Positions 12,001 to 24,254 of a DNA stretch of 64,000 bases are shown in pieces. Position 1 is the stretch's first letter. Every line of letters starts with the position of its first letter. The stretch comes from Juglans regia (Eukaryota; Streptophyta; Magnoliopsida; Fagales; Juglandaceae). The stretch is from the NCBI RefSeq assembly GCF_001411555.2, contig NC_049912.1, forward strand, positions 1,071,001 through 1,135,000. Reading direction: 5' to 3'. Position numbers and translations under genes: made by a program. The notes beneath the pieces are model-generated. The model did no database searches and was not told the DNA's origin. It saw nothing but the letters and a program-made list of their open reading frames with translations.

Positions 12001-14704
12001 ATGTGGGATCTCAATGACTCGCCTGATCAGAGACGAAACGACGAATCAGAAGGCTGTTCTTCCCAGAAGACCTCATTTGATGGGGACGATGACAAGGGAA
12101 AAAGGGTCGGATCGGTGTCTAATTCGAGCTCCTCAGCTGTGGTCATCGAGGATGGATCCGACGACGATCAGGACGGCGATAGAGAAAGAATGATCAAGCG
12201 GCGGGGCGTTAGCAACAGCAAGTTATTCGGGTTCTCGTTCACGGGGACCGACCCGACACTCGTGACCAGGCAGTTCTTCCCGGTCGAAGAGTCAGAAATG
12301 GGGGCTACATCCGATGCCGGAGTTTGTGCCACTGCTGCTGTTGCGTTTCCTCGTTCCCACTGGGTCGGGGTCAAGTTTTGCCAATCGGATTCAATAAGCC
12401 CCAGGAAGTCAGCCGAGGTCTCGCAGCCCATGAAGAAAAGCCGGCGGGGACCGAGGTCGAGGAGCTCCCAGTATCGAGGTGTTACGTTTTACAGGAGAAC
12501 TGGCCGGTGGGAGTCTCATATATGGTCAGTCTTGTGTGATCGATGAAGTAGTTTATCTTTTTGCTGTTCTCCCAGTATCTATTTTTGGAAATCCATTGGT
12601 GTCTTCACAATTTTTTTTCTCTTTTTTGACTTGTGTTTAATGTAGGGATTGCGGAAAGCAAGTTTATCTGGGTAAGACTGTCTTTACGACTATGGTATTT
12701 CCTTTTTTGTGGAAAAAATAGTTACTAGTCTTGATTGTTGAGAGGATATGGATGAGAAAATAATTTCTGTGATACTGAACTGATGAGATGGTTGGTGTTG
12801 CTTGGGAATAAATGTGTAGGTGGATTTGACACTGCACATGCAGCTGCTCGGTGAGCTCTTGCTTCTTCCTCTCTCTTGTTTTGCAAGCTTCTAATATTAT
12901 TGACATTTCTTTATCTTGAACCGAATAAACGAATTAAATATAAAATTATCTCTGGAAAATGTGAGACTGAAAAGGGAGATCTTTGTGCAGTGCATATGAT
13001 AGGGCGGCCATCAAGTTCCGGGGTGTGGAAGCAGACATCAATTTTAGTCTTGAAGACTATGAGGAAGACTTGAAACAGGTTTGTGCATGAGAGATGTTAA
13101 GAGAGGGAGAGAGGTGGAGAGCATGAATTTGTATTTTATTATAAACTTATGTTAGCTTGAACAGTTTCACCTCATCTTCTTATATTTCTCTTTTTGATAT
13201 GCGGTATTGCTTTCCTTTCTTTTGCTTTTGGCAATTGAAATATATGATTTACCAAGGGAAGTGTCTGTAATAGATGAGCAATCTGACCAAGGAAGAGTTC
13301 GTGCACGTACTTCGCCGACAGAGCACCGGATTTCCGAGAGGGAGCTCCAAGTATAGAGGTGTAACCTTGCACAAGTGTGGAAGATGGGAGGCTCGAATGG
13401 GCCAATTTTTAGGCAAAAAGTAAACCTTCTCTTCCTCTACTTTAACCCCCCTCCCTTATGGAACCCTTTCTGATTTTTCTTCCCACTTTTCCTCTCTGTT
13501 TTGGTGTGAATTAAATCGAGTTTTCATTTCTTTTTGGGTAAGTACTGTAGCCTAACCTTAATCTAATCTGACAGATATGTTTACTTGGGATTGTTCGATA
13601 CCGAGATTGAAGCCGCAAGGTGCGTGTCCTTGCGCACTTGTAATCTTTTGCTCTCATTCAATATATAAACAAAATATTGGTTCCGTTGGAATTTAATTTT
13701 CTAGTACATGATATGTAGGGCATATGACAAAGCGGCAATTAAGTGTAATGGCAAAGAGGCTGTCACCAACTTCGATCTAAGCATCTACGAGAATGAGCTC
13801 GACTCTACCGGTACGTACGTATTAATTCAATAGTACTTGTATATATATGTATGTCTGCTTCCTGGACTTTGGCAACTATTTTGTTTGAGAAATGTTCAAC
13901 AGAATCTTCAAGTATTAATCCTGCAAATCACAATCTTGATTTGAGTTTGGGCAATTCAAACTCCAAGCAAAGTAGTGCAGCGTCGGGAAATGATAGTTAC
14001 AGTAGCACTAAAGCTGCAACGGGACAGCGGCTGGCTTCGATTCAGTTCGCAGCTGATTGGCGGTACCGAGGATTTACGTCCAAGGTACTTTTTATTTGAT
14101 CAAAATCTAACTTGGTTGATCTAGTTTGACTATCATCCTTCGATCGATCGATCGGGGCCTTCTTAATTAATGCTCTCCCAATAATGTAAAGTCTTATCTT
14201 TGCTTCTTCATGTTTTAACCCGCAGGAACCATGTAGAGAAGTCGACGTTGATGCTCACAGAAGAGAAGGGTTCAACGAAACTGAAGCCATGCAGCTTCTA
14301 AGCCGAACCCACCTTCAATCTCCACCGCCTAGTGAAATACCGAGGCATGGGCAATTCAGGAGGCCTGAAGGGACCCAGATGCTCGCCAATTTTCCCACAT
14401 ACCTTAATTCACCCGGTTATCAAGTGGGTATTATCTATTAGTTAAAGCACATTTTTGGGTATCCATCGCGAGGAAATTTCGAGGAAAATTATTATTTTAT
14501 AATTTGTAGGTTCACTATCCAAGCAGCAGTATTGGGGGCTTAGTTGCTGGAGATCTATCACTGTCGATTAATGAGCAACAATGGCAGTCCGGTCATCCCC
14601 AGTTTGCAACGGCTGCAGCATCATCAGGATTCCCAGCGCAGATGAGACCCTCACAACATTGGCCGTTCAAAAATGGATTTCACTCTCTAACGAGACCCTC
14701 TTGA
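12001..14704 (+). CDS. AP2-like transcription factor (euAP2, RAP2.7/TOE type), ten exons
   Basis: Coding exons, all with GT-AG borders and consistent phases: 12001-12524, 12646-12671, 12820-12850, 12991-13078, 13274-13419, 13575-13619, 13719-13810, 13903-14084, 14226-14423, 14510-14704 (1527 nt, 508 aa). The N-terminus MWDLNDSP carries a DLNxxP EAR-type repression motif. A basic stretch ([12 protein letters not shown], about 143-154) is the likely NLS. AP2 repeat 1 starts [19 protein letters not shown] (about 157-215); repeat 2 starts [20 protein letters not shown] (about 249-310). A second EAR-like LDLSLG is at 329-334. The last exon carries a miR172 site. These are hallmarks of AP2/TOE repressors controlling juvenile-adult transition, flowering time and floral organ identity in the nucleus. 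Regulation by miR172 is expected from family knowledge. Assignment to RAP2.7/TOE1 versus TOE3/AP2 is not settled here. Confidence 0.95.
14613..14633 (+). promoter_or_regulatory. miR172 target site in the AP2 mRNA
   Basis: The sequence begins CTGCAGCATCATCAGGATTC and lies in the last coding exon, encoding AAASSGF (about residues 479-485). Against canonical miR172a it pairs throughout except the two terminal bases, with one internal G:U. miR172 isoforms with different end bases would pair at the ends too. Position 3' of both AP2 repeats is as in known AP2/TOE genes. Confidence 0.93.
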
Positions 14705-15043
14705 TCCACTTGTTTTTCCCTAACGTCTGCTAGTTTTTCAGGCTCTGCCAAATTTATTTGTGAGCTTAGTAAAAAATCAATGTTTTCACACTTGCTCGCA
14801 TTCCAATCCCCGATCGAAAGAAAACCAAAATCATAAGTACTGATCAGAAACGGAGAGAAAATATCTCCAACCCTTTGTGGAATGTGGGTATAACTGCAAA
14901 CTAACAATACGTACAACGAAAAATGTTCAGCCAAATATATATTCTGGCTTCAAAGTTCTGACTGGAATTCGCTATGAATCTATTTGTCCTATGTCCTGAA
15001 TATATATTTGTGCACGCTGCATGCTTTGCCATCCCATGGAAAC
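14705..15043. other. AP2 gene 3' flank
   Basis: Probable 3' UTR and downstream sequence. No further gene is visible before the MITE at 15047. Confidence 0.5.
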
Positions 15044-15046
15044 TAA

Positions 15047-15246
15047 GGCTTCGTTTGGATCTCAAAATAATATCAACTCATCTCAACTTATCATTACAAT
15101 TTTTTCAAATCTCAATACAAAATATAATAAACAATTCAATTTTTTTAAATTTCAAAATAATAATAATATTAAAAACTAATATTCTAACAATATTTTATCA
15201 TCTCAACTCTACTCAATTCAACTCACTTCAACATCTAAACACAATC
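15047..15246. mobile_element. Tourist-like MITE (family A), 200 bp
   Basis: Begins GGCTTCGTTTGGATCTC, ends CATCTAAACACAATC, and is flanked by TAA on both sides (15044-15046 and 15247-15249). It has the family core CAACTCATCTCAACTTATC and AT-rich centre. The 3-bp TWA duplication and termini fit PIF/Harbinger-derived Tourist MITEs. Non-coding. Confidence 0.78.
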
Positions 15247-15249
15247 TAA

Positions 15250-18200
15250 TTTATTATTCTTTCAAGTTTTTTATTTACGTACGTAATTACATATTTGGTT
15301 AGCCATGCCAAAGTTATTCACTTCACGGTAGAATAATGGACCAAACCCTTTTCTACTTTTTGAAGAAACGTCCGTAGATTGGCATCAAGTTCAAATGTCA
15401 GTGGAACCACAAGTGGTTTCTTCACTTCTCTCTTGGGGTAGTGCTCTACGCGCCAGCCTAGCATATTGACGAGTGGCGAAAAAGCTGGAAAATTTACCTT
15501 GCTTCGACTTTCTAATTAGAGAACGTGTGAATTGGGTGGCGAGATATTACAGAGATACCGGTATAAGAAAGGTGTATTATTTATGGTGTTGGAAATATCA
15601 CCGGATGGTGAGATGAATAGTCACAATCATCAGTGTCCTTTGAATCAGTTCTCTCGGCCAAAAGCAGTCAGACATGGTTATTATGACGAGAGGGACCTAT
15701 CATTGTAGCCCCTATGGCTTCAAAGGACACTGCCTCTCAGAGAGAGAGATCAGATAACAGGAGGGTCTTAATTAGGGTTAGGGTTAACTTGTGATCTGTC
15801 AAATACTGTATTCTGATCATGATCAGGAAAAGAACGTCAAAAAGTTTGTGCCTCTGTGGGGTTTAGTATAGGGTTTCTCCCCCCACAGAGACGTAAAGAT
15901 GAAAGGTGGGGGGCGCTTAGAACCAAATAAAATTGTTTTATCTTGGGTTAAAGAGACTCGTGAAGAGTTGGTACGGATACAGCCAGGGCTGAGATGTATT
16001 TTAATGTCGGTGGAAACTTCCAGGAACCTCTTTATGAAGATTTGGTACGAAGTAAAAGATTCATATCAAGTGCATTCAGATATATATAAATATATATACA
16101 TATATTATTACATGGTATAGTTGTCGAATGAATGAATCATGATTCATAATAATGGAATATTATTATTTGTCTTGAAAAAGAAAATCGTGAGGAGATATTC
16201 AATCAGTAAATATATAACAAAATAAATTAATGGACACTGTCATCCTCCCGATCGAGGCTCATCATCGCCATATTGGCATTTTGAGAAGCAAGCAAGGGGT
16301 TCGATGAGAGTGCCACTCCCTTTCCACCAATGATTAATTTTTCATCATAATAATATTGAAAATATTTCATATATAGTTAACATGATCCTCACCAGAAAAC
16401 TAGAGCTAGCGAGCTAATTTACCAAATCTCACATTGTCATCGATAGCATATACACTTTGAAAAAATTATTTGTGAAAGATTATTTACAATAAAATATTTA
16501 TTTAATAAAAAATAATCATTTTTATAGAAAATAATTAACTATAAATAGGCAATTTTATAACTTTCAATTTTACGTGCAGTACTGGAAATTAGAAAATATT
16601 CTTAATTTTTATCTAAGAATCACTAATAATCCCAGTATCAAGTTGCATGGAGCTCATATTTATTTTTTTAGAAATAGTATTATTTATTATAAATTTTATT
16701 ATTTTTAGTTATATTGGTTGATGTCTTTAATTGTATTTTTTAGGTGATTTTCTATGGAGTGAATGATTTATAAAACTAATTAAAATGTGAGATAATGTCA
16801 AATGATATAATTAAAAATGATAATCCTTACTTTTATTTCCTGTAGGGCTCGTACTTTCATTTTCATTTTACTACTTTTTCCTGCTCAATTTCTATTATTT
16901 TGTCTACGATCGATCATTTTGGTTGCCATGCATGAACTGCCTCGACGAGCTTTAGAGCAAAGAATCATATCCTTTTTTATCTTTTTTAGTACAACTTTTC
17001 TCTTTTGACCATTAATTGTGAATACTGAGGGCAATAGAAAACAGGATGTGGATGGATTTGTTAGAGACCATTGAATAGCAACTAAAGGCAGGCACGTGGT
17101 CCACGGCACTAACGCCACGCTCATTCATTCTATCGTGTGGAAGAGATCGAAGCACATATATAAATAAAAACAAATTAATTTCCAAAAGGAAAGAAAGTCA
17201 GTACTCCGTCCTATATAGCAGGTTAAACTGCTAAGATCCTTCCCTTCCCATCGGATCTACGAGGCACTGCAAAAGAAAAACCTCAGACAGACACATTCAT
17301 CTCTATCTCTCTCGATCTCGATATATGGTATGAGAGAGAGAGAGAGAGAGAGAGAGCTTAACCGTGGTATGTATAAGGTAGTATACGACAGACCACCTTC
17401 CCCAGTTGAGACAGTGTGGAAAAATATGAATATGAAAGAGATAGGGAATCGAAAAGAGTAAAGTAAACATGGGGTTGGGCTAAGACTCCCTTTTCACCTT
17501 TAAAGATGTCGATTTCCAAAAATGGGATTTCTTCAACGGTAGGAAATCGTTTGGTGCTGTTATTTTTTTGACACTTTTAATTTTTCAATTGACAATAGGG
17601 AGTGTGCCTTCGTGTTCGTTTTTGTGTCTGATGCTATATACACTAGGACTGACTGCGACTGGGACTTGACTGTGGGGGCATTGGTCCTCTCTCTCTCTCT
17701 CTATATATATATATTTATATATATAGATAGATGTATTATGCCTTGAAGTGTTACATCGCTTTCATCATTCACTCAGACAAACTACTCCTTTGGTTTCCCT
17801 TTCTGGGACGCGCTGTACGTTACCCTCTCTGATCTCTCTCTCCGCATCTTAAAACTGTGGTTTGCCTGATCCTTATAACCTTACCGCTGCCCACAAAAAA
17901 AAAAAAAAAAATGAATGCCTTGTCTATCTCTTCTCTTCTATTGCTTCATTCGCTTTAACACACTTTCCTTTTGTGGTATGCTTTTGTAGGGTTTGTTTAT
18001 TGTGTCCACAAGTTTATAATATACTGACCCATTAATTCCTACCTTTCGCTACTTCTACCATATATACGATGAGATCTAAACTCGTACGTGCATGAATATG
18101 TGGGCAAGATAGGTTTGCCGCCTTAGTTTGTATTTTTCTGTAGTGGGTTGTTCTGGTTTATACATCATGTGGTGTGTGTGACTGTCTCAGTTAACGTCAG

Positions 18201-19300
18201 AAAGCGAGGGCATGCAGGCGGGCCGGGGTAAAGTACGAGCTAGATGGCATCTCTTCAATTTTGATGCCAACTTGTTCATGCGTATAATTTGTCTTTCATT
18301 AATATCTTATGAATTTAAGGAAGTCGTACGTAGATCTGGTCATGATTTTCAATTTTGATTAAGAAGCACGGCACGCCTCCTTTAATTTCAACCTACTGAT
18401 CTTTAGGTCGGCCAGAGTAGTTCTTAATCATCACGTACGTTGTAAAAACGTTACTCATGATCATGGAAGCTAGTCCACACGATTATTCCCAAGTACTGTA
18501 CATGAAATATTAGCTAGTTAGGGCATGTTCTAATAATATAATTTACTAGCTTTGTTGAGAAATAGTGTGCAAATTAAGTACGTGTCCTTTGATAAAGGAT
18601 CTCAGCATTAAAAACCTAGCTAGCTAGCTATCTGAGTAGAAGTACGTACCATATTTATGTGAATGTATTACGTGGCACCTTTGTTTTTTGTTTTATAAGG
18701 ATGTCCAAAAGTTATGAAAAACCTCATGACAAACACACCACCGATTTATTACATCGGCTTTGCTGGGTCTAGAGATCGACTTTGAAAATATCCATCTGTT
18801 GAGTTTGGAGTTTGGACCACCAAAATAAGAGGAGCTAGCTCAGCCCTTCCAGACCCACATGACCTGCATGCATTTAGGTTGTTCTGCAGTCCCTCTCGGT
18901 AGAATATGCAATTTTCTTTATTTATAATTAATGTAACACCATCCACATAAAAATGCATGCGCGCATGTGATATTTGTGATCATGTGATCGACACGTATTA
19001 GTTATAAATGTCTTAAAATTTGAAAAATTAAATCATAACCACTCTTCTATATTATATAGTGTTATATCTTTTTTTCGTTATAAGGACGTCAATCATTTAT
19101 GCGAGCGTTACATATATAAGTGATCTTACACACGATAACATTACTCCTGTCATAATTAATGTTTTGTATCATAGAATTCAAAAGGGAAAAAAAAAAAAAT
19201 TCTTATTTTTTGTCTACTCGCTAGTGTTTCTTTAACCTTAATTTGCTTTAATTTGCTGCTAATCCTTTTCTTTTGATATTGGCTACTGTAACTTTGCAGA
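15250..19300. other. Gene-free region with microsatellites
   Basis: No durable coding frame. Contains a (GA)n run (about 17332-17356), a CT/TA microsatellite (about 17686-17720), a poly-A tract (about 17897-17911) and a short TTAGGG-type repeat pair near 15775. The stretch 17640-18000, with TATATATA followed by pyrimidine-rich sequence, looks promoter-like but leads to no reading frame. A non-coding transcript is possible; no known plant miRNA sequence was recognised. Confidence 0.4.
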
Positions 19301-19305
19301 TTTGA

Positions 19306-19470
19306 TTAAAATTAAAAATTAAATAAAATATTATTATAATATATTTTAAATATAATTTTTATTTTAAAATTTAAAAAAATTAAATTATTTATTTTATTTT
19401 ATATAAAAATTTAAAAATTTATAATAATTAAATAAGATGAAATAAATTATAAAAAATTATAAAAACTACC
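19306..19470. mobile_element. Degenerate family A MITE
   Basis: AT-rich core (AAATAAAATATTATTATAATATATTTT, then TTTAAAATTTAAAAAAATTAAATTATTTATTTTATTTTATAT-like sequence) aligns with the family A interior. Ends are eroded and no target duplication is seen. Confidence 0.5.
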
Positions 19471-19556
19471 TAGGCCGATAAAGTTACAAACTGAGTTCTC
19501 CATGGCATTACATAGAATATTGTAGTTTTACCCTAGTAGATTTCTAGAGTTCTAAC

Positions 19557-19787
19557 TGAATGGTTTGAATTAAGAAATAAGTTAAGATGGGTTGAGATGG
19601 GTTATGAATAATAGAATAAATATTAAATTATTTATTATATTTTATATAAAAATTTGAGAAAGTTATTTTGAGTTTTAAAAAAGTTGAATTGTTTATTATA
19701 TTTTGTATGAAAATTTAATAAAGTTATGATGATAAGATAAGATGAGTTGAGATTAATTTTAAATGTAAACGAGATCACTTAAAATTT
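19557..19787. mobile_element. Degenerate family A MITE
   Basis: Contains GATGGGTTGAGATGGG near the left and AAGATAAGATGAGTTGAGATT near the right, ending about TGTAAACGAGATC. Same family as 15047 and 59298. Left boundary is approximate. Confidence 0.55.
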
Positions 19788-19789
19788 TA

Positions 19790-20815
19790 CTGAATGCATT
19801 TTGTTGAAAATCGATTGACAAAATTATTTTAAAAAATAAATAGATATTTTCATCAGTCTTTTAATATTGTCTTTTCATTTTTAAATAAAATATATTTAGG
19901 AAAATCTTAAGAAAGATATAAATCAATTTCGGACGCAGATATTCAAGATAATAATAAAAGATATGAAAAAACAAATTGAAAAAAAAATAATAGAAAAGTA
20001 GAAAGGAAGAAGAAAAAAGGGGGTCGAGGCTGGTTTGCTTTAACGAGATACTACGGACTCAGTGATTGACCCAAATTCATGAGTTACGATGAAACGAATG
20101 TCACGGGCTCGTACGCACGTGATATTATCTTGCTCACAGTTTACCCATCATTGCACGCCTAGTTCATTAACCCACGCGCTTTGCTCTGCAGTGCAGATTA
20201 CTTCCTTCATTATGCTTTGTGTTTGAAACACATTCGGCTAATAGGAGAGTGAGAACCATACAAAGGAGTTTTTTTTTTTTTTTTTGAACTTTTATTTATG
20301 GCCGATGATTTTTTTATGAATGACAACTTAAATATTTATCTTTAAAAATAAATTGAAGATGGGATTGTTTTGGATACTTTCCTAGTATGGAAAGTTGTGG
20401 ACGTGGATGCAGCTGTGGATTTGTAAATATGTTTTAATTAAAATAAATAATTAAAAAGCCAATCAAATGTAAAAAGAAAAAAATATTTAATTCATTTTAT
20501 AATAAAAATAATTTTATAATTTAATAAATAATACATTAATTTATATTTTTTTATAAAAAAAATTTAATTAAAATATTTCTCATGTCATATTTAATGCTAG
20601 TTATGGGTGGCAGAAGCCACTTTATATACGTTAAGTGTGAGTCGTGACAGGCTATGTTGCCTTAATGCTTGCTAGAAAAATAGAGATAGACCATCAACAA
20701 TTGATCAATATGACATAAAAAAGTATTACCATCAGCCACTGATCGAAATCATCCAAAACACACCAAAATAAAATATCAAAAACACCCCCACAATAAAACC
20801 CACTTCCCTCTTATT
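19790..20815. other. Gene-free AT-rich region
   Basis: No gene seen. Includes a T-run at about 20267-20285 and a family C MITE-like stretch at about 20485-20575. Confidence 0.45.
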
Positions 20816-21385
20816 TCAAATTTTATTTTTATTTCCTCCCCCCACCACCCGTGTCGCCCAAGGCCTCCCACCCCTCGCCCATCCTCGAACTTCAACTGTC
20901 GAGATAGTGACGATTGTTGAGGTGCCGTTTACTGTCAAGATGGTAACAGTCGATAGTCCAGTAGTGCAGATTTGGCCATGAGGGAGAAGGCATGTGAAGG
21001 AGAGAGAAACGATCGATGTGGACTGGGAAGTGAGGGTATGGCTGAGGGATGGACGTTCAACGTGCTCGTGGACGGCGATGCGTAGCAGTAGGTAGTGGAA
21101 TGTGAGCCCCGACGAGGGTGCATGAGGTTGGGTTACGGGTGTGCGTGCAGAGGAGCTACGGGCCTCGGGCTGAGAGAGGAGGACGTGCTCGGTGGCTACA
21201 ATGGGAGGCTGAATCGGTGGCAAATCTGGACTGCGACGGGGACACGGGTGAGAAGAGAGAAATAAGGAGATAGAGAAATGGATGAGACGAGAGAAACGGG
21301 TTTTAAGAAGGAAAAAAGAAAAAAGAAAAAGGTGACAGTTACATGTGTTATGGATCAGTCGTAAACAGTAGCTGATCCGTAACAC
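20816..21385 (-). other. Isolated 189-codon open frame, GC-rich, probably not a gene
   Basis: The only long frame for several kb. Translation is rich in S, T, P, R and L with an N-terminal hydrophobic stretch, but has no recognisable domain. Base composition is higher in GC than the flanks, which by itself lowers stop frequency. It overlaps an inverted repeat at about 21352-21385. It may lie inside an uncharacterised transposable element or be a fortuitous frame. Confidence 0.2.
21352..21385. repeat. Imperfect inverted repeat (hairpin)
   Basis: GTTATGGATCAG is followed after about 10 bases by CTGATCCGTAAC, a 12-bp stem with one non-Watson-Crick position. It lies at the edge of the GC-rich block. 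Confidence 0.6.
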
Positions 21386-23820
21386 AACTCATGACATATA
21401 CCTACTATCAAAGTAAAAAACGTGAATCAGTACGAGTGGCACAAATCGTTGAAGAGGACATGCATGACCTGTTCCTCTTCATCATGTTTGTCAAAAATGG
21501 TTCAGTTGCATCTATCATGAAAATGAAAATGAAAATGAAAATTTCCTCTCTCGTTGGAGTGATGATTGGTTCCGATTTTTCTATTTTGGGAAGGATATAG
21601 ACTTTCATTATTTTCCCAATCAACATTTTTTCACGAGATTTTTTTTTTGGGGGGGGTTGTCCTTGCGCATGCATGTAAACGTTTTGCAAGGGATGCTGAC
21701 TCCGTTTGTTGGTTGCGATGGACCCATGCACTCTTTCCCTCGATTGAACGCACGGCACAAGTCTTCCTGTTTTTTATTCGTGCAATTTGAAACACAGAAA
21801 AAAATAAAGTTCCGGACATTATATTCTACAATCTTATTTTCAATTTGCAATTTTAAACCATAAAGCATTAAAACTGTCAACCTGTACGTGTCATAAAACA
21901 CTTACTTTTGATAGTTTGCATCAATTTAAGCCGATGAGAAATGGGGCAAATGATACAAATCTAACGATTTGGTCTTAATTCATGTTAATTAGATTAACAG
22001 AATTTAATTGGTTATAGAGACACCAATTTTTTTTTCTATAAAAAGTCTAATAAGAGGAGTGAGATAATTCCTTATAAGGACAAGAATCAAGATAAATTTA
22101 TTTTTAATTCGTGTGAGACTTTCTCAATATTAAAAGAAAAAAGAAAAAAAAAGCCATTTTTTCTTTCTAGAGTGGGGAGTGGGGGCATTAATATCCCTCT
22201 CCAGTTCTGCATAACACTTTAGTACATGCACAAATTTTAATTTCCATACCTTTTCTTTCTTATTTTTCTTGCCTTTTGCCTCTAATTCAGCAAAGTTCTG
22301 ATCATTTTTCAAGCTTTTCGGCAACCTACGGTCCACACATACCACTAATTAATTAGCATTCATGGCCTGTGGTGGATCTTCCAAACAAGACATCTAACTA
22401 GCACAAAAGTCTCACTTGCATGCCGCTATATATGAAACTGCACCAGCTGCAACATCTGGCACGCGCAGCACCAACAGTTTCATCGGACTCAAATTTTCAA
22501 GATTTGCTTTTTTGAAGCTTTAAAGTTACCAGTTATACAATTTGGGGTATAGCCTCTACATAATATATATATGTGTGTGTGTGTGTTGGTTAATTAAGGT
22601 TCTGAAGCCGATTCCAGTGAGTTGAAACCCTCGGCCTCCAGTTAATTGTTTGAAGTTTGATGTTGATGATTCTCATTTCTAAGCTCATGTATGCAGCAGA
22701 TTCAAAATCTAACATACGTTACGAGTCACGCGAGAGGTGAAGTTCGGCGCATGCTTGTTTGCTTGGCTAATTAACACCTGAAAAAAATACAAGAACTCAA
22801 GTATAAAACTTCCAAAATTGAAGAAAAACCACTAGACTCGTAGAAGAAAATTCACTATGTAAAAAATTATTACAATCACATAATTTTTCTGTTTATCTCA
22901 AAATACACCCACAAAGCTTTTCTACTAGTAAAATTTTAACTCAAATATCTTCTCCTTTTACAAAAAAAGACAACAGAAGAATTTTATTAAAGTAAAAAAT
23001 TACTAGTTAAACTTTTGACTGATACACTTAGCCAATGACACTAATCCTCTTTTTATAGGCTTTAAGCCTTGCTTCTTCTTTAATCCCCACCAATGTGGGG
23101 ACTAAAGTCAAAAAGCAAAACCCAACAAAACATACTTTTGTTCATCCAAATTTGCAAAGACAGAACTATGTGATCAATTCCTATGATTTGCACCGAGGTT
23201 AAGACATTCAACTGAGTATGCAGTTTTGTTTTAGTTTTGATTTCTACTGTTACTTTAGACATTTCTGCAGGATAAGTTGTTCTTTCTTGTGTATATGATT
23301 TACAAATGTAAATGTCCTTGATTATTCGTGACTACATTGATTCTTGTCACAGAGTTAGTGTATTAATAACATTGAGATACCATCCCTTTTTCTTAGGAAG
23401 CATCTAAATAGTTTCGGATTTTGATTTTAAGCCATAAGAACTTCTTTTACTTTTTTAGCTTGCATTAAGCAAATGATCCTTGTACAGTCAGGACCTTGCT
23501 TGTTCCAATGCCAACTGGCCTCCACCCCAGACGCATTTGACGTTGTTCATAAATGTTAAATGCAGAACATCGTATATATTTGTATAGAAAAGACGTCCTC
23601 AATGACACAGTCACACAAACTTAAGAAATGATTCAGAGTGACAAGCTCAATCTGAATATGACAACATAGTTTATCCGCAAAAAACAGAAAACAAAAGGAC
23701 AGATGCAGAATGCATTTGACATTGGTCACAAAGCTGGTTAAAGCATTTGATTTATAACTACACTTTGGATTTGGTCATGTAATCAACACTCGTATATTCC
23801 TCTATCATAAATAAGGAGAT

Positions 23821-23863
<43 letters not shown>

Positions 23864-23966
23864 TCGCCCACCATAAACTCCAAGTTCATATTATTTGAAA
23901 ATAATACAAATATCAATTTACATTTGTTTTCTCATGGAGAAAATAATTTTTTATGCATGCTTTTTA
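21386..23966. other. Gene-free region
   Basis: Small frames only, none with a recognisable domain. Contains a short GAAAAT tandem run (about 21519-21542), homopolymer runs near 21640-21655, and a (TA)n microsatellite (about 23828-23858). Confidence 0.45.
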
Positions 23967-24250
23967 ATGACTATGGAATTAATAGTCTAATACAATAACT
24001 TATGAATATGTCCGTGATAAACTTTAACATTACTTAAAAGTTTTAAACTATGAGATATCTTGCATTTTGGGTCTGCCCATAGATCACACAATAACTTATG
24101 TGTGATCTAATACAATAACATGACTATGGAATTAATAGTCTAATACAAGAACTTATGAATATGTCCGCGATAAACTTTAACATTACTTAAAAGTTTTAAA
24201 CTATGAGATATCTTGCAGTTTGGGTCTGCCCATAGATCACACAATATCTC
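23967..24250. repeat. Tandem duplication, 153-bp period
   Basis: The segment from ATGACTATGGAATTAATAGTC through GTCTGCCCATAGATCACACAATA occurs twice, starting at about 23967 and 24120, with very few differences. Low divergence suggests a recent duplication. Non-coding. Confidence 0.85.
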
Positions 24251-24254
24251 ACAG

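Noticed and set aside
15765..15790. Telomere-like TTAGGG repeats
   Set aside because: Only two to three units, and the plant telomere unit is TTTAGGG. Not an interstitial telomere.
22130..22345. 71-codon minus-strand frame rich in lysine
   Set aside because: Low-complexity translation of A/T-rich sequence without a domain.
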